Assembly: GCA_963798705.1 (NCBI GenBank)
Contig: CAWCTW010000005.1
Location: 1,178,001 to 1,242,000 of the forward strand
Reading direction: 5' to 3'
DNA length: 64,000 nt
Source of the DNA: AC-56 sp963798705
GTDB taxonomy: Bacteria; Actinomycetota; Thermoleophilia; Solirubrobacterales; 70-9
Shown here one piece after another: positions 57,319 to 64,000 of the stretch. Under the pieces are notes generated by a model. That model did not search any database. It saw only the letters and a program-made list of their open reading frames with translations, and was not told the origin of the DNA. Numbering within the stretch: the stretch's first letter is position 1; each line of letters opens with the position of its first letter. The position numbers were made by a program, and so were the translations under genes.

Positions 57319-57872
57319 GTGCCGGAGAGGCGCTCGCGGTAGGCCCGCGTCTTGGCGCGGTTGCCGCAGACCTCCATCGAGCACCACGTGCGCGAGTGGT
57401 TGCGGGTCGTGTCGTAGAAGGCCCACTGGCAGTCGTCGGCCGCGCAGGCCTTGAGCCGATCCCACGTGCCGGCGCACTGGGAGTCAGCGGTCGCCGCGAG
57501 GAGCCTCGCGAAGAGCGCCGGCATGCCGTGCTGGGCGGGACGGGCGAACGCCTGGCCGTCGTCGTGGATCTCCACGCGGATGAGGCCCTCGTCGGCAGCC
57601 TCCCGGAGCTCGCCCAGCGCTCGCGCGTCGAGGTCGCCGCCGTTGTTCGCGTGCAACACCGAGCGCAGAGCCTCGCGGAACTCGATCGCTCGTTTCAGGT
57701 CCTTGGGCCCCAGCTCGTTTCCGGGAGGAATGCCATTCGCCTCCATCCACGAGCGCAGCGCCTCCGGCGAGTCGAGGCTCTCCTCGTCCGGGCGACTCGT
57801 GTTCTTCTCGAGCGTGTTGACGAACGCGCTGACCAGCTCGACGTCGTCGGAGGTTCGGTCTTCAGCGGACAT
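57315..57872 (-). CDS. CGNR zinc-finger transcriptional regulator
   Basis: This 185-residue protein has an N-terminal ABATE-type ligand-binding domain (VELVSAFVNTL...FREALRSVLHANNGGDL) and a C-terminal CGNR zinc finger, LKACAADDCQWAFYDTTRNHSRTWCSMEVCGNRAKTRAY, with four cysteines and the CGNR signature. These proteins are ligand-responsive DNA-binding regulators. Its upstream region contains a tandem 24-base direct repeat (57883-57933) and a divergent small gene, both plausible targets. Confidence 0.92.
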   Translation of the reverse strand: MSAEDRTSDDVELVSAFVNTLEKNTSRPDEESLDSPEALRSWMEANGIPPGNELGPKDLKRAIEFREALRSVLHANNGGDLDARALGELREAADEGLIRVEIHDDGQAFARPAQHGMPALFARLLAATADSQCAGTWDRLKACAADDCQWAFYDTTRNHSRTWCSMEVCGNRAKTRAYRERLSGT

Positions 57873-57882
57873 TTCTACTCAA

Positions 57883-57933
57883 CACCATCGAACGCATGTT
57901 GCCAGTTGCCACCATCAAACGAAGTTTGCTAGT
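57883..57933. promoter_or_regulatory. Tandem direct repeat upstream of the CGNR gene
   Basis: Two copies of a 24-base motif, CACCATCGAACGCATGTTGC... (57883-57906) and CACCATCAAACGAAGTTTGC... (57910-57933), match at 19 of 24 positions with a 27-base period. They lie 10 bases upstream of the CGNR start and in the divergent gap. They look like paired operator sites on one face of the helix. Confidence 0.45.
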
Positions 57934-57990
57934 GTTGTAACCAGCTATTGGTCTTTAGAGGTTAGCAGCAGCAGCGATTGGAGGTAGGTC

Positions 57991-58179
57991 ATGCACCCCG
58001 CCCTGATGATTGCCGTGATGGAGGAGCGGGACCGAGAGCTCGCTCGCCGGACGAAGCACGCGTGGAAGCGGCCCGTCGAGCAGCGCCGGCCCCGACGCAA
58101 GGCGGCGCCGCGATCGCACCGAAGCGGTCGAAGTCGGCTCTCGGCCGCGTTCGGCCGGAGCATCGCTTTCTTCAGCTAG
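57991..58179 (+). CDS. Small basic protein (62 aa) with MHPxL N terminus
   Basis: This 62-residue protein begins MHPALMIAVMEERDRELARRTKHAW, then becomes strongly basic (PRRKAAPRSHRSGRSR) and ends in an aromatic/hydrophobic tail (FGRSIAFFS). Short proteins starting MHPxL with an N-terminal amphipathic helix are widespread in actinobacteria and uncharacterised. GGAGGT at 57980-57985, five bases before the ATG, is an excellent ribosome site, and a terminator hairpin follows 28 bases after the stop. It is divergent from the CGNR regulator and may be its target. Confidence 0.6.
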   Translation: MHPALMIAVMEERDRELARRTKHAWKRPVEQRRPRRKAAPRSHRSGRSRLSAAFGRSIAFFS

Positions 58180-58207
58180 CCCGAACACCCAACTCGGCAG
58201 CGAGAGA

Positions 58208-58238
58208 CCTTAAATGCACCCATACGGTGCGTTTAAGG
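58208..58238 (+). terminator. Terminator hairpin of the small basic gene
   Basis: CCTTAAATGCACC pairs with GGTGCGTTTAAGG (13 bp, one T-G wobble) around a 5-base loop. CCTTTCGCGTCTTCTC follows. It ends the transcript of the small gene at 57991-58179 and may also end the convergent thiolase transcript. Confidence 0.6.
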
Positions 58239-58323
58239 CCTTTCGCGTCTTCTCGGGTTCGCCGAGACCGGCCACCCCGACGTGCGATCGTCTGCCCGCC
58301 CAGATGCGAGAGGGGGACGTGAG

Positions 58324-59484
58324 CTAGTTGAGGCGCTCGACGATCATCGCCTTGCCCTGGCCGCCGGCGACGCACATGGTCTCGAGTCCGACCTGGTGGT
58401 CGTCGGTCTCCATCGCGTTCAGCAGCGTCGTCATGATGCGCGCCCCGGTCATGCCGAAGGGGTGACCGAGGGCGATCGCGCCACCGTGCGTGTTCAGCTT
58501 CTCGAGCGGGATGTCGCACTCGGCCATGATCGGGATCACCTGGGCCGCGAATGCCTCGTTCAGCTCGACGACGTCCACGTCGCCCATGGTCATCCCGGCC
58601 CGGTCGAGGACCTTCTTGATGGCCCCGATCGGTGCGACGCCCATGTACTCGGGCTCGTTGCCGAAGGTGGCCGCCGTGACGATTCGCGCGCGCGGCTCGA
58701 GCCCCAGCTCCTTGGCCTTGGTGTCCGACATGATCAGGACCGCCGCAGCCCCGTCGTTGAGCGGGCACGAGTTGCCCGCGGTCACGCCGCCGCCGCCGAA
58801 CGCCTCCGGGAGCTCGGAGAGCTTCTCCAGCGTCGAGCTGGCTCGCGGCCCGTCGTCCTTGGCCACCTCGGTCCCGTCCTCCAGCCGCACGGGGACGATC
58901 TCCCGGTCGAAGAACCCGGACTCCTGTGACCCGACGGCGAGCTCCTGCGAGCGCTGCGCGTACTTGTCCATGTCCGCGCGGCTCACCTCGTAGCGCTCGG
59001 CGACGTTGACCGCGGTGAGTCCCATCTCGATGTAGGCGTTCGGGGTGCCGTCCTCGCCCTGGAGCTTGGAGTTCTGGTCGGCCGCGCCCGCCGGCTCGGT
59101 GCGTTCGTTGTAGCGGCTGACCCACTCGACGCCCGCGCCGATATAGGCGTCCCCCTCCCCCGCCTTGATCGCGTTGCCGGCATGCCGGATCGCGTCGAGG
59201 CTGGACGAGCAGTAGCGCGAGATGGTCACGCCGTTGACCGTCTGCGGGAGGCGCTCGGAGAGCAGGGAGATGATTCTGGCGATGTTGAAGGCCTGAAGAC
59301 CCTGGGGCATCCCGCACCCGCAGAACACGTCCTCGATCGAGTCGGCGCTGACGTCGGGATTGCGCTCGAGCAGCTGGTCGACGACGTAGGCGCCCACCTC
59401 GTCGGGGCGCAGCTGGGCGAGCGACCCCTTGAACGCACGTCCGATGGGAGTGCGAACGGCGTCGACGATCACGGCTTCCGGCAT
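58324..59484 (-). CDS. Acetyl-CoA acyltransferase (thiolase)
   Basis: This 386-residue type II thiolase catalyses reversible thiolytic cleavage of 3-ketoacyl-CoA. The acylation Cys is C92 in ISRYCSSSLDAIRHAGN; the catalytic His lies in NTHGGAIALGHPFGMTGAR and the second Cys in ETMCVAGGQGKA. The N terminus EAVIVDAVRTPIGRAFKG and NEAFAAQ are typical. The ATG at 59484 has an AAAGGAG ribosome site; the long open frame upstream is a shadow. Together with the two acyl-CoA dehydrogenases, the crotonase and the HSD10-like SDR it would complete a beta-oxidation set. Confidence 0.94.
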   Translation of the reverse strand: MPEAVIVDAVRTPIGRAFKGSLAQLRPDEVGAYVVDQLLERNPDVSADSIEDVFCGCGMPQGLQAFNIARIISLLSERLPQTVNGVTISRYCSSSLDAIRHAGNAIKAGEGDAYIGAGVEWVSRYNERTEPAGAADQNSKLQGEDGTPNAYIEMGLTAVNVAERYEVSRADMDKYAQRSQELAVGSQESGFFDREIVPVRLEDGTEVAKDDGPRASSTLEKLSELPEAFGGGGVTAGNSCPLNDGAAAVLIMSDTKAKELGLEPRARIVTAATFGNEPEYMGVAPIGAIKKVLDRAGMTMGDVDVVELNEAFAAQVIPIMAECDIPLEKLNTHGGAIALGHPFGMTGARIMTTLLNAMETDDHQVGLETMCVAGGQGKAMIVERLN

Positions 59485-59589
59485 TACGAAGTCTCCTTTG
59501 GTCGAGTATGAGCCGCAGAGGATATGGGTGATGGCAGGGCAGGCGCCGGTTGGCGCGGGGGACCCCGTCCGGAGGTTTAAGCTGAGGCC

Positions 59590-59949
59590 GTGCCGGACGA
59601 GACCGCAGCCCAGACCGAGATCGCCCCACAGCGGGCGGCGGAGCTCGCGGCCTCGGGCGCCGCGCTCATCGACGTCCGCCAGACATACGAGTGGGAGGCC
59701 GGGCGGATCGCCGGGGCCCGGCACGTCGAGATGAACGACCTCGCGAACGACGCCGAGTCCGTGCCGCGCGATCGCGCGATCGTCTTCTACTGCCGCTCCG
59801 GCAGCCGCTCGGCGCTGGCGGCCGCGGCCTTCAGGGAGGCTGGATGGGACGCCTACAACCTGGAGGGAGGACTGCACGAGTGGGTGGAGCAGGGATTCGA
59901 CCTCGATCCGCCCGACGGCGAGGTGGCTCCGCCTCAGGCCGGCAGCTAG
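59590..59949 (+). CDS. Rhodanese-domain sulfurtransferase
   Basis: This 119-residue single-domain rhodanese has the active-site Cys in VFYCRSGSRSALAA, with LIDVRQTYEWEAGRIAGARHVEMNDL before it and the NLEGGLHEWVEQG end. The acidic entry loop suits persulfide transfer. It may handle persulfide or thiosulfate sulfur. The GTG start follows a TTAAGC hexamer by about seven bases. A coiled-coil membrane protein follows after nine bases in the same transcript. Confidence 0.92.
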   Translation: MPDETAAQTEIAPQRAAELAASGAALIDVRQTYEWEAGRIAGARHVEMNDLANDAESVPRDRAIVFYCRSGSRSALAAAAFREAGWDAYNLEGGLHEWVEQGFDLDPPDGEVAPPQAGS

Positions 59950-59958
59950 CGCGGTCCG

Positions 59959-60570
59959 ATGGCGGCGCCACCGGATCCGCAGAATCAGATCGAGGGGCTG
60001 CGCGCCTGGCTCGCACAACTCGACCGGGGCCTCGGGATCCGGACCTATGCGCTTGGCGCGGTCGCGGTCCTCGCCCTCGCCGCGGGCGTCGTCGCGCTGG
60101 TTCTGGTGCTCCAGCTGCGCCAGGATTCGGCCTCCAAGGATGACGTCGCCGCCCTCCGTGACCAGGTGAGCGCGGTTCAGGAGCAGGCGGCCCGGGCCGC
60201 CGAGCGCAAGGTGGGGTCGCTCAAGGACCGGATCACCGCGCTCGAGAGCCGGCTTGACGACGTCTCGGGCGACCAGTCGAAATTCAAGCGCCAGCTCGAG
60301 CTCCTGAAGAAGGACGTCGGCTCCAACGGGGCCGGGCTGGGCGAAGCCGGGTCCGGATCTGGCGCCGCGGGTGCACGCACCCGCGGCGGCGCGGCGTTCG
60401 GCGGCACGGGCACGGGAGCCGGCGGTGCGTCCGGTGGCCGCGGCGGCGGTCGGTGGCGGCGAGTCGGGAAGCGGCGGATCGTCGGCCGGCGGCTGACGAC
60501 GGGGCACCGGCACCGCCGGCGCCCGCATCGGTCGGGCGCCCGATGCGGCTCTAGTAGCAATCCGCACTAG
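59959..60570 (+). CDS. Membrane-anchored coiled-coil protein with Gly-rich tail (probable frameshift)
   Basis: The first 130 residues are clear: one transmembrane helix (ALGAVAVLALAAGVVALVLVLQL) and a coiled coil (DDVAALRDQVSAVQEQAARAAERKVGSLKDRITALESRLDDVSG). A Gly/Ala-rich tail follows, after which composition changes abruptly to Arg/His-rich (RWRRVGKRRIVGRRLTTGHRHRRRP). In the next frame the same DNA continues the Gly/Ser-rich character (GGESGSGGSSAGG) and stops at 60494-60496. A one-base indel in a G-run around 60440-60450 therefore seems likely. It is 9 bases behind the rhodanese gene. Function unknown. Confidence 0.6.
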   Translation: MAAPPDPQNQIEGLRAWLAQLDRGLGIRTYALGAVAVLALAAGVVALVLVLQLRQDSASKDDVAALRDQVSAVQEQAARAAERKVGSLKDRITALESRLDDVSGDQSKFKRQLELLKKDVGSNGAGLGEAGSGSGAAGARTRGGAAFGGTGTGAGGASGGRGGGRWRRVGKRRIVGRRLTTGHRHRRRPHRSGARCGSSSNPH

Positions 60571-60680
60571 ATTCCCGGGCACGCGTCCGGCGGTTCCTCT
60601 ACGGTCGTTTGCACGCCTGGGTGAGAGATCTTGCCTTCGGCGTTACGCACACACGCGGTTCCTGAAAGGAGACCCCTCAG

Positions 60681-60824
60681 ATGCCAACCGGCTACTGCGT
60701 GAAGGAACGCAAGAAGGTGGAGATCAAGGATCCCCAACAGGTGACCATGAAGAACGGTCGCCCGGCGATCCAGGGCACCTGCCCCGACTGCGGCACGAAG
60801 ATCTTCAAGATCGGCAAGCTCTAG
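60681..60824 (+). CDS. DUF5679-type small zinc-ribbon-like protein (47 aa)
   Basis: This 47-residue protein begins MPTGYCVKERKKVEIKDPQ and carries GTCPDCGTKIFKIGKL, the C-terminal paired-cysteine knuckle of DUF5679 proteins. The first half has only one Cys (C6, in YCVKE), where relatives have a CxxC, so the second ligand pair is incomplete. Its ATG has an AAAGGAG ribosome site at 60666-60672. Function is unknown; such proteins are short and conserved in actinobacteria and their relatives. It is transcribed alone. Confidence 0.8.
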   Translation: MPTGYCVKERKKVEIKDPQQVTMKNGRPAIQGTCPDCGTKIFKIGKL

Positions 60825-61050
60825 CGGACCTTTCAGCAACCGACTAGCGCCTGCGCCGGCGCCGGGCGTCGTTCCGGGGCCGGTCGCAGTCGTTCATGGG
60901 CGGCTTGCCGCCGCCCCGCGGCGCCCCCCGAGGCCGGACCGGCGGCGTATCCGGCAGGTCGCCATGACCATCGGCGCCCACGCGGGGGCACTCGAGGCCT
61001 GATGGCGGCCCGCCATGGGATGAACCGACCCGCCCGAGGAGGAGTATTAC

Positions 61051-61086
61051 GTGAGCGTGCGGGCGAACCCACGACACAGACCCTGA
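61051..61086 (+). CDS. Short leader ORF overlapping the ECF sigma start
   Basis: GTG at 61051 opens an 11-codon frame (VSVRANPRHRP) with AGGAGG eight bases upstream (61037-61042). Its TGA overlaps the ATG of the sigma factor (TGATG at 61084-61088), so the only good ribosome site in the region serves this leader and the sigma gene must be reached by coupling or re-initiation. Confidence 0.4.
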   Translation: MSVRANPRHRP

Positions 61087-61595
61087 TGGCTCAGGGGGCG
61101 CTGAGCAGAGAATCGGACGTCCGCGAGGTCTACGCCGCGCATGCCGGCGAACTCTACGGATTCGCCCTGCGATCGCTCGAGGACCCCGGGATGGCCGAGG
61201 AGGCGGTGCAGGACACCTTCCTGCGCGCCTGGCGCGCCGGGAGCCGGTTCGATCCTCAGATCGGCTCGATGCGGACCTGGCTGTTCGCGATCCTGCGCAA
61301 CGTCGTCATCGACCTCGGCCGCGCCCGCTCGGCTCGCCCGGTCGCGACGGACGACGTCCCGGAGAGCGGGCACGAGCCGTTCGAGGAGATGCTGCTCAGC
61401 TGGCAGGTCGAGGAGGCACTGCGACGGATCGGCGATCAGCATCGGCGAGTGCTCGTGGAGACCTATCTGCGCGGGCGACCCTACGCGGAGGTCGCGGGCG
61501 AGCTGGGGGTCCCGGAGGGAACGGTGAAGAGTCGCGTGTACTACGGGCTGCGGGCGCTGCGCAACGCGCTGGAGGAGATGGGCTATGACGGCTGA
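61086..61595 (+). CDS. ECF (group 4) RNA polymerase sigma factor
   Basis: This 169-residue ECF sigma factor has region 2 with VREVYAAHAGELYGFALRSLEDPGMAEEAVQDTFLRAWR...FDPQIGSMRTWLFAILRNVVIDLGR and region 4 with LVETYLRGRPYAEVAGELGVPEGTVKSRVYYGLRALRNAL; there is no region 1 or 3. It is co-translated with an anti-sigma factor gene overlapping by 11 bases. An upstream leader ORF (61051-61086) overlaps its start. GGATGAACC at 61018-61026 resembles an ECF -35 element, so the operon may be autoregulated. The signal sensed is unknown. Confidence 0.92.
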   Translation: MAQGALSRESDVREVYAAHAGELYGFALRSLEDPGMAEEAVQDTFLRAWRAGSRFDPQIGSMRTWLFAILRNVVIDLGRARSARPVATDDVPESGHEPFEEMLLSWQVEEALRRIGDQHRRVLVETYLRGRPYAEVAGELGVPEGTVKSRVYYGLRALRNALEEMGYDG

Positions 61596-62280
61596 CGAGT
61601 GCCGCATCTGGCGCGAGCGCCTGGGGGCTCTCGTCCTGGATCAACTCGGACCGGACGAGCGGGCCGCGACCGAGGCTCACCTCGAGGGGTGCCCGGGCTG
61701 CCGCGCGGAGGCCGACAGGCTCGCTCCGATGGCGGGCGTGCTCGGCCGGGCCGACCCGGAGCGGCTGGGCCCGACGCCCACTCCCCCGCCGTACCTCGCG
61801 GATCGCATCGCGAGGCGGATCGGCTCCGAGCGCCGGGCCACCCGCCGTCGCCGCGCGTGGATCGGATTCGGGCTGGGGGCCGCAGCGACCGCCGCGACGG
61901 CGGCGATCCTGCTGGCGACCGTGTTCTCGGGGTCCTCGGGCGAACACGCGGATTCACAGGCCGTGGCATTCCGAGGCCTGCCGAAGGGAGTGTCCGTCGA
62001 CGCCAGGCTCGAACCGCGCCCCTGGGGCAGCGATCTGACCGTGGACGTCCGGGGCTTTCGACCCGGGACCATGTGCACCGTGTGGCTGCGCCGCGGGGAC
62101 GGCACGCGGGTCCCGGCCGGATCGTTCCGATACGTCTACCCGGGGGAGAGCGCCGAGCCCAAGCTGAGCTCCGCCCTGGATCCCCCGGAGGTGACGGCCA
62201 TCGGGCTCGAGGCCGGCTCCAGGACCTTCATCGCACCCGTTCGCTCGCACGACGGCGCGTCCGCCGCCGCCCGAAGCTAG
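61585..62280 (+). CDS. Membrane anti-sigma factor with zinc-binding domain
   Basis: This 231-residue protein has an N-terminal ZAS domain (TADECRIWRERLGALVLDQLGPDERAATEAHLEGCPGCRAEA) with the H-x3-C-x2-C core, a basic linker, one transmembrane helix (WIGFGLGAAATAATAAILLATVF) and an extracytoplasmic domain of about 110 residues. It binds the ECF sigma encoded just upstream and holds it inactive until an external signal acts. The extracytoplasmic part (LEPRPWGSDLTVDVRGFRPGTMCTVWLRRGDG...PAGSFRY) is a beta-sandwich-like sensor. The ATG overlaps the sigma stop. Confidence 0.9.
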   Translation: MTADECRIWRERLGALVLDQLGPDERAATEAHLEGCPGCRAEADRLAPMAGVLGRADPERLGPTPTPPPYLADRIARRIGSERRATRRRRAWIGFGLGAAATAATAAILLATVFSGSSGEHADSQAVAFRGLPKGVSVDARLEPRPWGSDLTVDVRGFRPGTMCTVWLRRGDGTRVPAGSFRYVYPGESAEPKLSSALDPPEVTAIGLEAGSRTFIAPVRSHDGASAAARS

Positions 62281-62357
62281 CCGGGGAAGAGCGAGGTCCC
62301 GCCGCGCCGGACGGTGCGGCGGGCCTCGCGTCGGCGGATCTGCGATAAACGCAATCC

Positions 62358-63740
62358 ATGGAGCGCCTGAGCGCCGACGACACGCGCATCCTGCGGCTCG
62401 AGTCCGACGTCATCGCCGGTCACACCCTGAAGATGGCAATCCTGGAGCCGCCGGAGGACGGCGGCCCGCCGACCCTCGATCTGGTCAGGCGACGGGTTGA
62501 ATCGCGCCTCGCGGGGCTCCCTCGCGCCCGCCGGCGCCTGGCGCCCACCCCCCTCAACATCGCGACGCCCGCATGGATCGACGACACGAGCTTCGACATC
62601 CGCCGGCATGTCCGGCTGGCATCCGAGCCCGTGGAGGATCGCGCGAGCCTGATCGGGTTCGCCGGCAAGACGATGGCCGAGCGGCTCGACCATTCGCGAC
62701 CGCTCTGGTGCATGGACTTCGCCGGTCCGATGGACGATGGCCGGTCCGGCCTGGTGATCCGGATCCACCATTGCATGGCGGACGGCGTGACCGCGCTCCG
62801 GATGCTGTCGCGGCTCCTGTGGGACGACGAGAACGGCCGCGAGCCTGGCACGACCTCGGCCTGGGAGATGAAGGCGGAGCCCAACTCCGCCACGCTGCTG
62901 GCGGCAGGCGTCGGCAGTCGGCTGGGCGACCTCGGCGCGGCGCTCGCGAGCGGCGCGCGCACCGTCGCCTCCCCGCGGCGCTGGCGCGATACCGGCCGCG
63001 AGCTGGCCGCGCTGCCCGGCGCGCTTCGGAGAGAGCTCTGGCCGATCGGCGCGGACACGGCCTTCGACCGGCGCATCGGCGGCGACCGCGAGCTCGCGTT
63101 CACGTCCTGCAGCCTGGCCGACCTGAAGCGCATCGAGCACTCGGCGGGGAGCGGGGTCACCGTCAACGACGTGGTTTTGGCGATCGTCGCGGGCGCGATC
63201 CGGCGCTGGCTCTCGACCCACGAGCAGCCCGTGGAGGCCATGCGGGTGCAGATCCCCGTGAGCATGCATCACCGCGACGAGGACGGCGATGCGCTGGGCA
63301 ACCGCGACTCCTTCCTCTTCTGCGACCTGCCCATCTCCGAGCCCGACCCGAGGGCCAGGCTCGAGGCGATCAACGCCGAGACGCGCGAGCGCAAGGAGCA
63401 CCACGACCCGGACGAGCTCTACTCGTTCTTCCACACCCTGTCCCACATCCGCCCGCTCTACAAGGTCGCGTCCGGATTCGCGTCCGGACCGCGGGAGTTC
63501 GCGCTCTCGGTTTCGAACGTGCCGGGGCCGAGGGAGCCCGTGAGCCTCCTCGGCGCGCGCGTCGCCGAGCTCTACTCGGTCGCGGAGCCGGCCGACCGCC
63601 ACGCCCTCAGGGCCTCGGCGATCTCCCTCGCCGGCACGATGGGCCTCGGTTTCTGCACCGATCCGGGGGCCGTCCCCGGCGTCGCGGACCTGGCCGGCGG
63701 CCTGGACGCGTCGCTTGCGGAGCTCTTGGAGCTCTGCTGA
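62358..63740 (+). CDS. Wax ester synthase/diacylglycerol acyltransferase (WS/DGAT)
   Basis: This 460-residue acyl-CoA:diacylglycerol/alcohol acyltransferase starts MERLSADDTRILRLESDVIAGHTLKMAIL, carries the catalytic HHxxxDG motif (IRIHHCMADGVTALRML) and the second-half NVPGPREPVSLLGARV and VNDVVLAIVAGAIRRWL segments. It makes storage triacylglycerol or wax esters at the membrane. It pairs with the beta-oxidation enzymes elsewhere in the window, implying storage-lipid turnover. Length is normal. A GATAAA hexamer eight bases before the ATG may be the -10. Confidence 0.93.
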   Translation: MERLSADDTRILRLESDVIAGHTLKMAILEPPEDGGPPTLDLVRRRVESRLAGLPRARRRLAPTPLNIATPAWIDDTSFDIRRHVRLASEPVEDRASLIGFAGKTMAERLDHSRPLWCMDFAGPMDDGRSGLVIRIHHCMADGVTALRMLSRLLWDDENGREPGTTSAWEMKAEPNSATLLAAGVGSRLGDLGAALASGARTVASPRRWRDTGRELAALPGALRRELWPIGADTAFDRRIGGDRELAFTSCSLADLKRIEHSAGSGVTVNDVVLAIVAGAIRRWLSTHEQPVEAMRVQIPVSMHHRDEDGDALGNRDSFLFCDLPISEPDPRARLEAINAETRERKEHHDPDELYSFFHTLSHIRPLYKVASGFASGPREFALSVSNVPGPREPVSLLGARVAELYSVAEPADRHALRASAISLAGTMGLGFCTDPGAVPGVADLAGGLDASLAELLELC

Positions 63741-63758
63741 GCCGGCCCGGGCGGCGAC

Positions 63759-63789
63759 GAAAAACGACCGCGGGTAGGCCCGCCCGGTC
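63759..63789 (-). terminator. Terminator of the beta-propeller gene
   Basis: On the minus strand GACCGGGCGGGCCTACCCGC-GGTC forms a GC hairpin followed by GTTTTT. It sits 10 bases beyond the TGA of the minus-strand gene at 63799 and faces the end of the WS/DGAT gene. Confidence 0.5.
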
Positions 63790-63798
63790 GCTGCCCGG

Positions 63799-64000
63799 TC
63801 AGCCCCCGCCGGCGTCGCGGAACTTGACCATGCCGCCCAGAACGCCCACGTACGCCGTGCCGTTCGGCGCGAGCGTGATCGGGGCGTAGTTGTTGTTGTA
63901 GCCAAGGCCCTCGCCCGAGAGGCGGCGCCAGACGGTCCTCCCCGTGTCGAAGTCGAGGGCCGTCAGGTACCAGGCGTCCTGATTGTCCTTGCGCTCCGGC
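63799..64000 (-). CDS. PQQ-like beta-propeller protein, C-terminal fragment (cut by window edge)
   Basis: Only the last 66 codons are in the window. They read WYLTALDFDTGRTVWRRLSGEG...YNNNYAPITLAPNGTAYVGVLGGMVKFRDAGGG, with the W-blade repeat (ALDxxTGxxVW) of PQQ/Kelch-like beta-propellers and a typical final blade. The rest lies beyond base 64000. Whether it is a quinoprotein dehydrogenase or a structural propeller cannot be decided. A T-run hairpin follows the stop. Confidence 0.75.
   Translation of the reverse strand, partial: PERKDNQDAWYLTALDFDTGRTVWRRLSGEGLGYNNNYAPITLAPNGTAYVGVLGGMVKFRDAGGG

Noticed and set aside
60844..61077. 77-codon minus-strand frame ending in an arginine run
   Set aside because: No ribosome site or family; the arginine run reflects a CGC/CGG-rich stretch, and the frame crosses the sigma-factor promoter region.
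1..64000. CRISPR arrays, insertion sequences, phage genes, rRNA and tRNA genes
   Set aside because: Looked for on both strands; no spaced direct repeats, transposase or integrase motifs, or RNA gene signatures were found.

Overview
The window is a continuous stretch of a very GC-rich (roughly 70%) bacterial chromosome. It carries about 66 protein genes, most abutting or overlapping by 1-14 bases. I see no rRNA, tRNA, CRISPR array, transposase or phage gene. The content points to Actinomycetota: F420-type luciferase-like oxidoreductases, egtB/egtD for ergothioneine, DipZ, VKOR, a paired ArsA/Get3-like ATPase system, a WS/DGAT acyltransferase, a CtpE-like P-type ATPase, and a three-gene block matching mycobacterial Rv3030-Rv3032. 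The unusual ParA-FtsZ operon and general flavour suggest a deep lineage such as class Thermoleophilia rather than Mycobacteriales. That placement is inference.

Region by region. 0-4.2 kb: the 3' end of pepA, an acyl-CoA dehydrogenase, meaB and a hexapeptide acyltransferase. 4.2-9.0 kb: glycosyltransferase, GH57 branching enzyme and methyltransferase in the order of the mycobacterial methylglucose lipopolysaccharide locus, then a divergent methyltransferase; a truncated gene and an internally deleted pseudogene flank this block. 9-15.6 kb: dipZ, a class III nucleotide cyclase, a LON-domain protein, a thioesterase-like protein, a nicotinamidase-like protein and a gamma-glutamyltransferase. 15.8-20.8 kb: a ParA-FtsZ operon in which both proteins carry long charged N-terminal extensions, facing a divergent pair of ArsA-family ATPases. 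20.9-28.9 kb: an orphan 630-residue protein, an HxlR regulator, the principal sigma factor, YihY, GlpX and an F420-type oxidoreductase. 28.9-35.4 kb: egtBD, an SDR, a beta-carbonic anhydrase, a pilin-signal exported protein and a VKOR-DsbA pair.

35.4-43.5 kb: the three-subunit proton-translocating transhydrogenase, a second F420-type oxidoreductase and a betaine/choline-type ABC importer operon. 43.6-47.4 kb: a CtpE-like P-type ATPase translationally coupled to pyruvate kinase. 47.5-54.2 kb: DoxX/MarR, a thioesterase, a crotonase, a LigC-type DNA ligase, CapA and a large acyl-CoA dehydrogenase. 54.2-58.2 kb: a MarR-controlled DrrABC-type exporter, a CGNR regulator and a small basic protein. 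58.3-64 kb: thiolase, rhodanese, a coiled-coil membrane protein, DUF5679, an ECF sigma/anti-sigma pair behind a short leader ORF, WS/DGAT and the end of a beta-propeller protein.

Linked themes are fatty-acid/acyl-CoA metabolism (two acyl-CoA dehydrogenases, crotonase, thiolase, thioesterases, WS/DGAT), thiol and redox balance (DipZ, VKOR, DsbA, ergothioneine, transhydrogenase, rhodanese), and cell division/P-loop ATPases. Many genes have a TANNNT -10 hexamer only 5-8 bases before the start codon, which predicts frequent leaderless transcription. The most novel-looking element is the ParA-FtsZ operon with an N-terminally extended FtsZ.
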